Counted from the first letter of the stretch, positions 26,169 to 34,405 are shown. The stretch is DNA of 34,405 nt from Aurantimicrobium sp. (GCA_021741765.1 JAIOXH010000004.1:1-34405), one strand, 5' to 3'. Notes: generated by a model not told the origin, from the letters alone. Numbers and translations: made by a program.

Positions 26169-27113
26169 ATGGCAACCAAACGCACGGGACTCGGCCGCGG
26201 CATCGGCTCGCTCATACCCGCCGCGCCAACCACCGCTTCGGGCACGCGTCCGGTAGACGTCTTCTTTCCGGCCGCGCCGACAGACCCGAGGGAACCCCTT
26301 GTTGAGGTCCCCGGGGCGCGCCTGGCATATCTGTCTCCCGCGAGCATCGTGCCGAACGCACAGCAGCCGCGCCATGTCTTTGACGAGACAGACATGGCCG
26401 AACTGGTGCACAGTATTCGGGAAGTCGGAGTACTGCAGCCCATAGTTGTTCGGCCCGTCGCGGGATCCGACACGTATGAGTTGATCATGGGAGAGCGTCG
26501 GCTGCGGGCTTCGAAAGCCGCCGGCCTCGAGAGCATCCCTGCCATCGTTAAAGAGACCGCCGACGATGCCATGCTGCGAGATGCACTTCTCGAAAACCTG
26601 CATCGATCGGAGCTCAACCCCCTTGAAGAGGCCTCGGCCTATCAGCAGCTCTTGCAGGACTTTGGAATTACTCAAGAGCAGTTGGCCGACCGCATTGGTC
26701 GCTCGCGACCTCAGATCAGCAACACGCTTCGACTCCTCAAGCTGCCGGCGAGCGTGCAGGCCAAGGTGGCCGCCGGCGTTCTCAGTGCCGGTCACGCGCG
26801 CGCCATCCTGGCCGCTACGGACTCCGCTGCCATGACCCGGCTCGCCGAGCGGATCATCAAGGAAGATCTCAGTGTGCGTTCGGCAGAGGCGATTGTGGCA
26901 GGAGCTAAGCCGGCGTCACAGAAACCGGCAACGACAGCGGGTGCTCGGCGAGCTCACCTCAACGAGGTTGCTGAACGTCTGGGTGACCGGCTGAACACGC
27001 GGGTCAAAATCACGCTGGGAGCAAAGAAAGGCCTGATCAGCGTCGAATTTGCCACCGTGGCAGACTTGAATCGCATCCTTGCCGAACTCGGCGAGGAACC
27101 CTTTGGCGCCTAG
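26169..27113 (+). CDS. parB: Chromosome partitioning protein ParB (Spo0J), CTPase
   Basis: A 314-residue centromere-binding protein. LGRGIGSLIP (8-17) is the N-terminal ParA-activating segment. The N-terminal CTPase domain shows VPNAQQPRHVF, GVLQPIVVRP and GERRLRA (108-114), followed by ENLHR (142-146). The helix-turn-helix that reads parS spans about 165-190 (ITQEQLADRIGRSRPQISNT), and the C-terminal dimerisation segment ends LNRILAEL. AGGAAG precedes the ATG. The stop overlaps the convergent ddl stop by 4 bases at CTAG-containing sequence. Confidence 0.97.
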   Translation: MATKRTGLGRGIGSLIPAAPTTASGTRPVDVFFPAAPTDPREPLVEVPGARLAYLSPASIVPNAQQPRHVFDETDMAELVHSIREVGVLQPIVVRPVAGSDTYELIMGERRLRASKAAGLESIPAIVKETADDAMLRDALLENLHRSELNPLEEASAYQQLLQDFGITQEQLADRIGRSRPQISNTLRLLKLPASVQAKVAAGVLSAGHARAILAATDSAAMTRLAERIIKEDLSVRSAEAIVAGAKPASQKPATTAGARRAHLNEVAERLGDRLNTRVKITLGAKKGLISVEFATVADLNRILAELGEEPFGA

Positions 27114-28054
27114 CTAGCCTGGGCGCGCGCGACAAGTGCGGCGAATGTCTCGGCAAGGTCGTAACCGGCCGCCTCAATAGCGAGGGGCACGAGCGACGTC
27201 TCCGTGAGCCCGGGCAGGGCGTTGGCCTCAAGAAGCCAGGGCTGGCCGGAAGCGTCAACAATGAGGTCGATGCGCGCCAGGTAGTCGAGACCCAATAGTT
27301 CATACACGGACAGGGCCGAAGCAGCAACACGCTCGGCGGTCTCCGCAGCCAATCGGGCGGGCGCGTAAAACGTTGTCTCCCCGGCGTTGTAACGGGCCTC
27401 AAAACTGTAGACGCCATCGAGGGGCACAATCTCTACGGCCGGAAGCACCTCAACGCCGCTACCGCGATTGAGCAGCGTCACGCCCACTTCAGTGCCTGCG
27501 ATGAATGTCTCGACTAAGGCCTCCTGGGCGTAGGTAAATGCCTCAACCATCGCCCGGGGAAGGTCGGCCGCCCGCGTGACAATACTCACGCCCTGCGCGG
27601 AGCCGCCCTGCGCGGGCTTCACAACGAGATGCTCTCCTAACCGCTTCACAATGAGTTCGAGCACCGCGCTTGCGCCGAGCTCACGGAAAGCCTCGCGCGC
27701 GAGCGTGAGGGACGCAGCCGTGGCTATGCCCGCGCGACCGGCAAGGGTCTTGGTCGTGGGTTTGTGCCAAGCTAGCCGCGCGGATTCGGGCGAGGGGCCC
27801 ACGTAACGGTGGCCGCCGGCGCGCAGCAGATCGAGAAGTGCGCCATCCTCGCCACTTGATCCGTGCAGTGCCGGCCACACGGCGCTGGGCGAGTGGCCGG
27901 CGAGGTGTGAGAGAAGGGACGCGTCGGGATCGATCAGGCTGACGCTCAGCCCGGTTGACGTGAGCGCGTCGGAGACACGACGCCCCGAGCGCAGCGACAC
28001 TTCACGCTCATGTGAAATTCCCCCGGCCAGAACAGTGACGGTTGAGTGAGTCAT
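27110..28054 (-). CDS. ddl: D-alanine--D-alanine ligase (ATP-grasp)
   Basis: A 314-residue ATP-grasp enzyme that joins two D-alanines for the peptidoglycan stem peptide. GGISHEREVSLRSG at the N-terminus, PALHGSSGEDG (substrate Glu region), LVVKPAQGGSAQGV (ATP-binding) and LARIDLIVD with LLEANALPGLTETS (metal and D-Ala contacts) match Ddl. The usual EvNT before PGmT is EANA here, a modest departure. AAGGAAA lies upstream of the ATG. It follows the aminotransferase gene by 16 bases and is probably cotranscribed. A ddl beside parB is additional to the dcw genes; whether another ddl exists in this genome cannot be told from this window. Confidence 0.9.
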   Translation of the reverse strand: MTHSTVTVLAGGISHEREVSLRSGRRVSDALTSTGLSVSLIDPDASLLSHLAGHSPSAVWPALHGSSGEDGALLDLLRAGGHRYVGPSPESARLAWHKPTTKTLAGRAGIATAASLTLAREAFRELGASAVLELIVKRLGEHLVVKPAQGGSAQGVSIVTRAADLPRAMVEAFTYAQEALVETFIAGTEVGVTLLNRGSGVEVLPAVEIVPLDGVYSFEARYNAGETTFYAPARLAAETAERVAASALSVYELLGLDYLARIDLIVDASGQPWLLEANALPGLTETSLVPLAIEAAGYDLAETFAALVARAQAS

Positions 28055-28070
28055 GGTTGTTTTCCTTGGC

Positions 28071-29387
28071 CTAGTTCATGTCGGGCGGCGGAGCAATAAC
28101 ACTCTCGTTCGCGTCGTGGTTGGCGAGAATGCCGGTGCCGGCAAAAGTGTCGAGCAAATCGGTCTCGCCCTGAATGACGGTGGCGAGACGACGAATTCCG
28201 ATCTTGATGTTCTCGGGGGTGGGGTACGAGAACGACAAGCGAAGGTTTTGGCGCCCACTGCCGTCGGCGAAGAACGCGGTGCCCGGGGTGTAGGCCACAA
28301 GTTCGGTGACCGCCCGCGGGAGCATGGCTTTGCTGTCGAGTTGTTCGGGAAGACCCACCCAGATATAGAAGCCTCCGTTGGGTACGTTCCACGTCAACTC
28401 GGGAAGGTGCTCGTCGAGAGCTTCGAGCATGGCGTCACGCCGCTCGCGGTAAACGCCGCGAAACTGGTCAATTTGACCGCGCCAGTCAGCCTGGGTGAGA
28501 TATTCGGAGATCACCAGCTGGCTGAACGAGCTGGGGCAGAGAATTGCCGCTTCCGCCGCGAGCACCAGCTTCTCTCGGATGGCGTGCGGCGCCAACGCCC
28601 ACCCCACGCGAAAGCCGGGAGCCAGAGTTTTTGAGAACGAGCCGAGGTAGACAACCCCGTCTTCATCGAGGGAACGAATAGCGGGCGGCACGGGTTCGCC
28701 AAACGAGAGGAGACCGTACGGGTTGTCCTCGAGAATGAGAATGTTGTGCTCTTTGCAGATGGCCAGAATTTCGGGCCGACGTTCGGCGGAAAGCGTGACC
28801 CCCGCTGGGTTGTGAAAGTTCGGAATCGTGTACAAGAACTTGATGGTTCGGTTCTCGGCACGAAGGCGCACGATGTTTTCGCGCAGGGCCTCGGGCACGA
28901 GCCCGTTTTCGTCGGTGAGCACGTGCACCATGTGAGCCTGATACGACCGGAATACGCCGATTGCGCCCACGTAACTCGGTGCCTCGGCGAGGATGACATC
29001 ACCCGGATCGATGAAGAGTTTGGTGACGAGGTCCAGGGCCTGTTGGCTACCCGTGGTCACAACGACGTTGTCCATGCTCGCCGAAATGCCCTCGAGCGCC
29101 ATGACCTCGAGAATCTGCTCGCGCAGGTGTGGAACGCCCTGGCCCGAACCGTATTGGAGCGCCGTGGGCCCCTCAACCGACATCACGCGGTCGAGGGCGC
29201 TGCGAACCAACTCCTCGGGCAGCGCTCGAACGTAGGGCATGCCACCGGCCAGCGAAACGACCTCGGGGCGGGACGCCACGGCAAAGAGGGCTCGCACCTC
29301 GGAGGCACTCAGGCCCGACGCGCGCGCAGCGTAGTGATCAAGCCACGGATCGAGCGTGATCGGTTTTGCGCCACGGGGAGCCTTCAC
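28071..29387 (-). CDS. PLP-dependent class I/II aminotransferase
   Basis: A 438-residue fold type I aminotransferase. LAGGMPYVRALP, ALQYGSGQGVPHLREQI, TTGSQQALDLV, NFHNPAGVTLS, ILEDNPYGLL and YLGSFSKTLAPGFRVGW (the PLP-binding Lys in SFSK) are the standard motifs, closest to the 2-aminoadipate/LysN-like or MocR-type catalytic group. There is no DNA-binding N-terminal domain, so it is not a full MocR regulator. The last 25 residues (TFAGTGILANHD onward) extend beyond the usual fold. The GTG start has no ribosome binding site; a TAGCAT element ends just before it, suggesting a leaderless message. Coupling to ddl suggests an amino-acid precursor role, but the substrate cannot be deduced. Confidence 0.88.
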   Translation of the reverse strand: MKAPRGAKPITLDPWLDHYAARASGLSASEVRALFAVASRPEVVSLAGGMPYVRALPEELVRSALDRVMSVEGPTALQYGSGQGVPHLREQILEVMALEGISASMDNVVVTTGSQQALDLVTKLFIDPGDVILAEAPSYVGAIGVFRSYQAHMVHVLTDENGLVPEALRENIVRLRAENRTIKFLYTIPNFHNPAGVTLSAERRPEILAICKEHNILILEDNPYGLLSFGEPVPPAIRSLDEDGVVYLGSFSKTLAPGFRVGWALAPHAIREKLVLAAEAAILCPSSFSQLVISEYLTQADWRGQIDQFRGVYRERRDAMLEALDEHLPELTWNVPNGGFYIWVGLPEQLDSKAMLPRAVTELVAYTPGTAFFADGSGRQNLRLSFSYPTPENIKIGIRRLATVIQGETDLLDTFAGTGILANHDANESVIAPPPDMN

Positions 29388-29393
29388 CGGTTA

Positions 29394-29399
29394 ATGCTA
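29394..29399 (-). promoter_or_regulatory. Possible -10 for a leaderless aminotransferase transcript
   Basis: Minus-strand TAGCAT ends 6 bases before the GTG at 29387, and no Shine-Dalgarno sequence is present. A 9-bp inverted repeat, TATCGGGCG/CGCCCGATA (29398-29406 and 29436-29444), brackets the upstream promoter region. No strong -35 is seen. Confidence 0.35.
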
Positions 29400-29468
29400 T
29401 CGGGCGCACGGGGCACACAAATGTCACACGGGGCTCGCCCGATACCCAACGAGCTCCTCACGCGGACG

Positions 29469-29795
29469 CTAGCTGATGAAGTCGGCGAGGTCGGCCTCGA
29501 GTGCCGGCTTAGGCTTCGCACCAATCACCGTCTTGACCACCTCACCGTTCTGAAAAACCTTCATGGCGGGAATCGATGTGATTTGGTAAGCCATGGCCGT
29601 CTGCGGGTTCTCGTCGACATTGAGCTTCACGACGTCAATCTTGTCTCCGTGCTCAGCCAGAATCTGGTCGAGGATGGGCCCGACGGCGCGGCAGGGGCCA
29701 CACCACTCGGCCCAGAAGTCGACCAGGATGGGCTTGCTTGAGGCCAAGACCTCGGCGGCGAACGTGGAATCGGTAACGGCACGAGCCTGGGACAT
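29469..29795 (-). CDS. trxA: Thioredoxin
   Basis: A 108-residue thioredoxin, the electron carrier reduced by the adjacent TrxB. The redox centre is WCGPC with Cys32 and Cys35, preceded by ILVDFWAE, and cis-proline SIPAMKVF follows. No signal peptide, so cytoplasmic. AAAGGAGA lies a few bases before the ATG. It is separated from trxB by a 75-bp spacer that carries a 17-bp tandem repeat. Confidence 0.97.
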   Translation of the reverse strand: MSQARAVTDSTFAAEVLASSKPILVDFWAEWCGPCRAVGPILDQILAEHGDKIDVVKLNVDENPQTAMAYQITSIPAMKVFQNGEVVKTVIGAKPKPALEADLADFIS

Positions 29796-29825
29796 GGTGT
29801 CTCCTTTGCGTTGGGTGTTGAATTT

Positions 29826-29869
29826 CGGTGAGCGGGGGACGTCGGTGAGCGGGGGACGTCGGTGAGCGG
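29826..29869 (-). repeat. 17-bp tandem repeat (2.6 copies) between trxB and trxA
   Basis: CGGTGAGCGGGGGACGT (plus-strand reading) occurs at 29826-29842 and is repeated without change at 29843-29859, followed by a 10-base partial third copy ending one base before the trxB stop codon. The unit is GC-rich with a run of five G and is not a multiple of three. Confidence 0.9.
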
Positions 29870-29870
29870 T

Positions 29871-30824
29871 TTAGGCCGGCACTGCCTGTGCCAGCAATTC
29901 TGCGGGAAGACTGGCCAAATAGTGCTCAACGTCGAGGGCCGCCACGGTGCCGCTGCCGGCAGCGGTGATCGCTTGACGGTAGGAAGGATCGATGACGTCA
30001 CCGGCAGCAAAAACGCCCGGGAGCGACGTGAGCGATGAGCGACCCTTGACCGCGATTGTTCCCTCGGGGGTGAGGTCGAGCTTGTTGTGCACGAGGTGCG
30101 TGCGGGGATCGTTGCCAATGGCGATGAACAGGCCGTCGAGGTCGAGCTCGCGAACTGAGCCGTCAACGGTATCGGTGAGCGTAACGCCGGTCAGAGCGGT
30201 GTCACCGTGGAGGGCGGTAACGCCCGCATTCCACACGAACTCAATCTTGGGGTCATTCATCGCGCGATCCTGCATGATTTTGGAGGCGCGGAGGGAATCC
30301 TTGCGGTGAATGACGTAGACCTTGTCGGCAAAGCGCGTCAGGAATGTGGCCTCCTCCATTGCGGAGTCGCCTCCTCCAACAACCGCGATGGTCTTCTGCC
30401 GAAAGAAGAAGCCGTCGCACGTGGCGCACCACGACACCCCGTGACCGCTCAGGCGATCTTCGTTCTCAATACCGAGCTTGCGATAGGCGGAGCCCGTGGC
30501 CACGATAACGGCCAACGCTTCGTGTGTTTCGCCAGAACCGAGCGTGACTCGTTTAATGTCTCCCGCGAGGTCGAGCTCCATTACGTCGTCGAGCAAAATC
30601 TCCGCGCCAAACTTTTCTGCCTGCGCCTGCATGCGCTGCATCAGATCGGGGCCCATGATGCCGTCGGGGAATCCGGGGAAGTTCTCAACATCGGTGGTGT
30701 TCATGAGTTCGCCGCCAGCTTCAACCGAGCTAGCAACCACGAGGGGAGCAAGGCTGGCTCGCGCCACGTAGATGGCTGCGGTGTAGCCGGCTGGCCCGGA
30801 TCCGACAATGATGACCTGGCGCAT
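29871..30824 (-). CDS. trxB: Thioredoxin reductase (NADPH)
   Basis: A 317-residue FAD/NADPH flavoprotein that reduces thioredoxin. FAD-binding GSGPAGYTAAIY (8-19), the redox-active CATC (Cys133, Cys136), NADPH-binding GGGDSAMEEA and the C-terminal GVFAAGDV motif are all present. GAGGAAA precedes the ATG. It is 84 bp downstream of murJ; that gap (30825-30908) shows no gene and no clear promoter. Confidence 0.97.
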   Translation of the reverse strand: MRQVIIVGSGPAGYTAAIYVARASLAPLVVASSVEAGGELMNTTDVENFPGFPDGIMGPDLMQRMQAQAEKFGAEILLDDVMELDLAGDIKRVTLGSGETHEALAVIVATGSAYRKLGIENEDRLSGHGVSWCATCDGFFFRQKTIAVVGGGDSAMEEATFLTRFADKVYVIHRKDSLRASKIMQDRAMNDPKIEFVWNAGVTALHGDTALTGVTLTDTVDGSVRELDLDGLFIAIGNDPRTHLVHNKLDLTPEGTIAVKGRSSLTSLPGVFAAGDVIDPSYRQAITAAGSGTVAALDVEHYLASLPAELLAQAVPA

Positions 30825-30908
30825 GATTTTCCTCTACTCACAGGTGGCGATGAACCCAATTCTTGGGCGGCGACACCTTCGCGTTGTAGAACAAAGTCTA
30901 CGGCCCGA

Positions 30909-32522
30909 TTATTCCCTCGCCCGGCGGCGCATGAGCTCGCGCGCGTCTCGCAACTCAGGGACGCGGAAGACCGCCATGAGCACGAGATAGACGATCGTCA
31001 CTGCGACACCAATCACGAGCATGGCGACGAGGGCGGCGCCGATGTTGGACAGCGCCCAGCCTGATTCTCGATAGGCACCGAGAGCCCACGCCACGGCCAT
31101 GCCCACGCCGGCCGCAACCACTCCGAAGGCATTTGCGAGAACAAAGCTGCGCCCCATATGCAGACTCGTGACGCCGAGGCGCCTACGCACAAGCACAGCG
31201 GCAAAGATAATCCACCCCATGGTGACAAGCGAAACGCACGCGGCAATGCCCAGCGCGATGATGTTGCGCGGCAGGAACGCACAACCGATGAGGAGCCCTG
31301 TGAGGAGTACGGGTTGCCACATAGTGACGATGAACGCGAGGCGCCCGTCATTCAGAGCAAAGAGAACGCGCTGGAGAATGAAGACACCGCTGAAGGCGGG
31401 CAGGCTCAGGGCAAACACGGTCAAGATCCACCCCATGTCCCACACACCCTGAAAAGTGGAGGCGAAGAGCGTCGTAAACGGAAGCGCGATGCCGATCAAC
31501 CCGGCTGCTGCCCAAGACATGAAATAGCCGATGCGCCGCAGTGATTCCCCGGTATCGGCAGCAACGAGATCGAGGCTATTGACCGCGGCGTTTGTGCTCA
31601 TCCGGGTGTAGTAGGCCGTGCCCAACGAGACGGCAATGATGGAGTGTGGAAGCATGAAAATCAGCCAGGCGGTTTGAATCGTGAAGACGGACGCGTTGGT
31701 TCCGGAGGCCAATCCGGCGACGTTTATCTCAATCACGCCCTGAATTTGGGTGGCCAAAATCATGGCGAGTGTCCAACCGGCCATTTTTCCGGTGTCCCCG
31801 AGGCCCACACCGCGCCAGCGGAAATCGGGCCGATAGCGCAGCCCAATGCGGCGCCAAAAGAGTCCGAGCAGCAAGGCCTGGAGAGCAACGCCGGCGGTGG
31901 CGGTTCCCGCGAGCCACGTGACCATGTCGGGTGACCAATCGTCAACCGACCGCACGCCGATGCTATCCGCACCGAACAGGGCGATGAACACGGAAAGCCC
32001 AATGATGCCAATCACGTTGTTTGCTACGGGCGTCCAGGTGAACGGCCCAAACGAGCCGCGGGCGTTCAAGACTTCGCCCAGTAGTGCGTAGAGGCCGTAG
32101 AAGAAAACTTGCGGCAAACACCAGTAAGCAAAGGCGGTCGCAAGGGCGAGCTGATCGTCCGACCACGTCACGGCATACAGGCGAACGAGGACGGGGGCTA
32201 AGAGAGTCGCGACCAGGGCGGTCGCCGTAATCACAACCAGCGCGATGGTGACCAGCTTGTTGATGTACGCCGTGCCACCGTCGCGGTGCACGGCGGCGCG
32301 AACAATGGCCGGGACGAGGGTGGCCGACAAAACGCCTCCCGCAACGATGGCGTAGATCGCGTTGGGCAGTTGGTTCGCGACAGCAAAGGCGTCGGCCCCT
32401 GCGCTCGCGACGACGCCCAGGGCTTGGGTCAGAATAATGGCGCGAACGAAACCCAGGGCGCGAGAAACCGCGGTGCCGGAGGCGAGAAACATGCTCGCCC
32501 GCCCAATACTTGACGATGCCAC
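30909..32522 (-). CDS. murJ: Lipid II flippase MurJ (MviN)
   Basis: A 537-residue MOP-superfamily transporter that flips lipid II to the outer face of the membrane. The N-terminal region SSIGRASMFLASGTAVSRAL and LGFVRAIILTQALG, QLPNAIYAIVAGG, ATLVPAI and the repeated pattern of about 14 membrane helices match the family. It ends soon after the last helix in a short basic tail (LMRRRARE). Unlike M. tuberculosis MviN, it has no C-terminal pseudokinase or extracellular domain. The GTG start directly abuts the stop of the DUF6049 gene, indicating coupled translation. Confidence 0.95.
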   Translation of the reverse strand: MASSSIGRASMFLASGTAVSRALGFVRAIILTQALGVVASAGADAFAVANQLPNAIYAIVAGGVLSATLVPAIVRAAVHRDGGTAYINKLVTIALVVITATALVATLLAPVLVRLYAVTWSDDQLALATAFAYWCLPQVFFYGLYALLGEVLNARGSFGPFTWTPVANNVIGIIGLSVFIALFGADSIGVRSVDDWSPDMVTWLAGTATAGVALQALLLGLFWRRIGLRYRPDFRWRGVGLGDTGKMAGWTLAMILATQIQGVIEINVAGLASGTNASVFTIQTAWLIFMLPHSIIAVSLGTAYYTRMSTNAAVNSLDLVAADTGESLRRIGYFMSWAAAGLIGIALPFTTLFASTFQGVWDMGWILTVFALSLPAFSGVFILQRVLFALNDGRLAFIVTMWQPVLLTGLLIGCAFLPRNIIALGIAACVSLVTMGWIIFAAVLVRRRLGVTSLHMGRSFVLANAFGVVAAGVGMAVAWALGAYRESGWALSNIGAALVAMLVIGVAVTIVYLVLMAVFRVPELRDARELMRRRARE

Positions 32523-34405
32523 CTAGGTACCCTGCGCCTCTCGCCGTCGAACCGTGCGAATGACTCCGGCAACCACCAGACCGACGAATACGGCGCCGAA
32601 GGCAATCAGTCCGACGGCCTCCCAGTCGGCGCGCACGTTGACTCTGAGTGAGCGAACCGTTCCGACCGGAGCCCCCGCCACAGAGGCCAACGCCGTGTCG
32701 ACCAAAACAGAACCGGTACTCACTTGGGCTTCGGCCGAGAACCGGGCCACGGCCTGAGCCCGGGATTCGATTTTCACGGTAACCGGGCCCTCAATCGAAA
32801 TGCTGTTGTTGCGCGGGTCGGCGGTAACGACGACCGTGACTGGCGTGGCGAGGCCGTTCTCAACCGAGACAGGGAGCGTAGCCGTGGAGCCAATCATGTT
32901 GATGTCGCTGTCGGTTGACACCCGAACACTGGCCAACACGCCGCTCATTGTGGCGAGAGACTCATCGACGCGCCGCGGCCAGGTCTCGTCATCGACGAGC
33001 CCTGCGGCCAGCGTGACCATGACCTCTCGGGCAGACGGGTCTGTGACCACTGCGGGTTCTGCGGCAATCGTGGCGAAAGTGCTCACCGCATCGTTTCTGA
33101 GCAACAACTCTCCGATGGCGGCCAGTCGCTCGGGCGTCTCACGCTGCGGAACAAGCGCCGAGTCGACCGCGGGAATGAGTGCGAAATCGAAAAGACTCTG
33201 CGCCCGAATCCACGGCAAGGCCTGCAGTGCACCGAGGGTCGAACTAAGCCGGGCCACCGAGTCTGCCTCTCCCGATCGAGTGAGGGCCGCTATGGCGCCG
33301 CGCTGAGCTTGGGGGTCCGTGGTGAGGGTAGCGAGGCGAACAATGGCATCCGCCATAGCCCCGTTCCACTCTTCGTTTGTTGCCGCCGCCGCCGCCCGGT
33401 CGAGGGCGCCGCTCAGGCTGTCATGGGTAACCAGCGCGCTCGTGCCGCTCACGCGAGCCGAAACGAGGGAGCCCAGCCCATCACCGACATTTCCCGAGGA
33501 CAGCAGCACCGTCGTCGCCCCGGACCGCGCCACGGCGGAAAGCGCCGCCTCGTCGACTGAATTGGCGACCGGCCACGCAATATCGAGACCGGTGGGTGTC
33601 CAGCCGTTAACGACCGGGGTCGGGTTACTGGCCGGGGTCGACGTTGAGGATGTGTTGGGGAGCGCCGCGTCGGTGGGCTCGGGTGTCACCGCGGGCTGAG
33701 GTGTCGCGACCGGTGCGGTAGCCGGCACGACGGCCCTCAGCGCCGCTTCGAGATTCTGACTGCCGTCACGCGAACCGCTGGAGAGCAGCCGACTGGCACC
33801 GGCCTGGATTTGTCCGGCTAAATCGGCGTCCCCGTAGGCGGTCAGAAAGGTATCTGGTGACCGCGAGACGAGCCCCTGCCACCACTCGAGCGTTCGTGGA
33901 GCAGAATTTCCCCCGGCCAGCAGTGACACGGGAATCCGAGGGTCGATGGCAAGCGTGGCAAAGCTATTGGCGGTCTGCACCGCAACGTCATTCAGAAATC
34001 CCCCGGGCGATGCCAGGCTCTCGAGCGAGGTCGGGTCGAGGAGCTGCCCCGGCTCCGCAGGCACCACGACGGGAACGATGACGGCGAGCGAAGCAACCGC
34101 GGGGGCCAATCCGCCGGTATAAAGAAGAGCCGTGTGCTGGCGGGCCAGCGCACCCGCTTCGCCATCAACGGTGATGAGCAGGGCCCGAGCACCCCAAACA
34201 CTGTTCCAGTTCGAGCGGGCTGTATCGAGGGAAACAGGCACGCTGACTTTTTCTCCGTTGGACAGATCAGTAATGGCGCTTGACCCCAGCGTGGAGCCGC
34301 GCGCGCCCGTTGATGTGCTCAGCCAGTCGTCGAGCCCGGCCACGGTTGACACGTCAACATCGATGGCGGTGACCGAGACGGATGTCGCAGCAACCTCCTC
34401 GCCGG
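32523..34405 (-). CDS. DUF6049-type secreted/membrane protein (5' end outside window)
   Basis: A large protein of at least 627 residues, open to the window edge; the internal GTG at 34352 is not the likely start, because in-frame coding (EEVAATSVSVTAIDVDV) continues to the end of the sequence. It is rich in Ala, Thr, Ser and Val with long extracytoplasmic stretches, a Thr/Pro linker (about 33600-33720) and one C-terminal membrane helix (GLIAFGAVFVGLVVAGVI) followed by RRREAQGT. A signal peptide is expected in the missing N-terminus. It stands directly before murJ, as Rv3909 does before mviN in M. tuberculosis. Family name is by position and general features; function unknown, possibly envelope assembly with MurJ. 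Confidence 0.82.
   Translation of the reverse strand, partial: GEEVAATSVSVTAIDVDVSTVAGLDDWLSTSTGARGSTLGSSAITDLSNGEKVSVPVSLDTARSNWNSVWGARALLITVDGEAGALARQHTALLYTGGLAPAVASLAVIVPVVVPAEPGQLLDPTSLESLASPGGFLNDVAVQTANSFATLAIDPRIPVSLLAGGNSAPRTLEWWQGLVSRSPDTFLTAYGDADLAGQIQAGASRLLSSGSRDGSQNLEAALRAVVPATAPVATPQPAVTPEPTDAALPNTSSTSTPASNPTPVVNGWTPTGLDIAWPVANSVDEAALSAVARSGATTVLLSSGNVGDGLGSLVSARVSGTSALVTHDSLSGALDRAAAAATNEEWNGAMADAIVRLATLTTDPQAQRGAIAALTRSGEADSVARLSSTLGALQALPWIRAQSLFDFALIPAVDSALVPQRETPERLAAIGELLLRNDAVSTFATIAAEPAVVTDPSAREVMVTLAAGLVDDETWPRRVDESLATMSGVLASVRVSTDSDINMIGSTATLPVSVENGLATPVTVVVTADPRNNSISIEGPVTVKIESRAQAVARFSAEAQVSTGSVLVDTALASVAGAPVGTVRSLRVNVRADWEAVGLIAFGAVFVGLVVAGVIRTVRRREAQGT

Noticed and set aside
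28746-29741. 331-codon plus-strand open frame opposite the aminotransferase and trxA
   Set aside because: Crosses two certain genes on the other strand; His/Arg/Gly-rich shadow composition.

Overview
This window is a chromosomal origin-of-replication neighbourhood from a high-GC Gram-positive bacterium. It is almost certainly an actinobacterium and most likely a member of the Microbacteriaceae or a close relative. The evidence is the gene order: fhaB-pstP-rodA-pbpA-pknA-pknB-trpG, crgA, ppiA, tRNA-Ala, tRNA-Ile, DUF3566, gyrA, gyrB, dciA, recF, dnaN, oriC, dnaA, rpmH, rnpA, yidD, yidC, jag, rsmG, parA, parB, then ddl, an aminotransferase, trxA, trxB, murJ and a DUF6049-type protein. This matches the actinobacterial origin region known from Mycobacterium tuberculosis, with Microbacteriaceae-like differences: a class E sortase, a rhomboid, a ddl-aminotransferase pair beside parB, and no sigM or cwlM between murJ and the thioredoxin genes. 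By eye the base composition is in the high-50s percent GC. No mobile element, CRISPR array or horizontally acquired island is visible.

Left arm (1-9.9 kb). A tightly coupled plus-strand operon encodes a phosphopeptide-binding FHA protein (5' end outside the window), a PP2C phosphatase, a SEDS glycosyltransferase, a class B transpeptidase and two membrane Ser/Thr kinase-like proteins. It is the polar-growth and septation signalling module. Most gene pairs overlap by stop/start codons. The second kinase has lost the catalytic-loop Asp and Lys and looks like a pseudokinase with three PASTA repeats. Facing this operon are trpG/pabA, a 51-residue membrane protein and a class E sortase. The divergent gene is crgA.

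Middle (9.9-20.3 kb). On the minus strand are a rhomboid protease, cyclophilin ppiA, the two tRNAs, a DUF3566 membrane protein, gyrA, gyrB, dciA, recF and dnaN. On the plus strand is a small single-TM protein in the position where mycobacteria carry cwsA. The tRNA pair ends in a perfect 18-bp-stem terminator. Two perfect DnaA boxes in tandem lie between the convergent crgA and rhomboid genes, about 10.5 kb from oriC.

Origin and right arm (20.3-27.1 kb). oriC lies between dnaN and dnaA, with DnaA boxes spaced 22 bp apart and an AT-rich stretch. More DnaA boxes occupy the dnaA-rpmH divergent promoter region. rpmH, rnpA, yidD, yidC, jag, rsmG, parA and parB run away from the origin. Three parS-like centromere sites are present. 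One overlaps the rsmG start codon and another lies just before the parA start. A four-copy 17-bp tandem repeat fills the parA-parB gap.

Far right (27.1-34.4 kb). A minus-strand series encodes the DUF6049 membrane protein (open at the window edge), the MurJ lipid II flippase, thioredoxin reductase, thioredoxin, a PLP aminotransferase and D-Ala-D-Ala ligase. The region as a whole links replication initiation and segregation with polar cell-wall synthesis. Most of it is textbook core genome. The points that stand out are the pseudokinase, the second DnaA-box site, the small membrane proteins and the two intergenic 17-bp tandem repeats.
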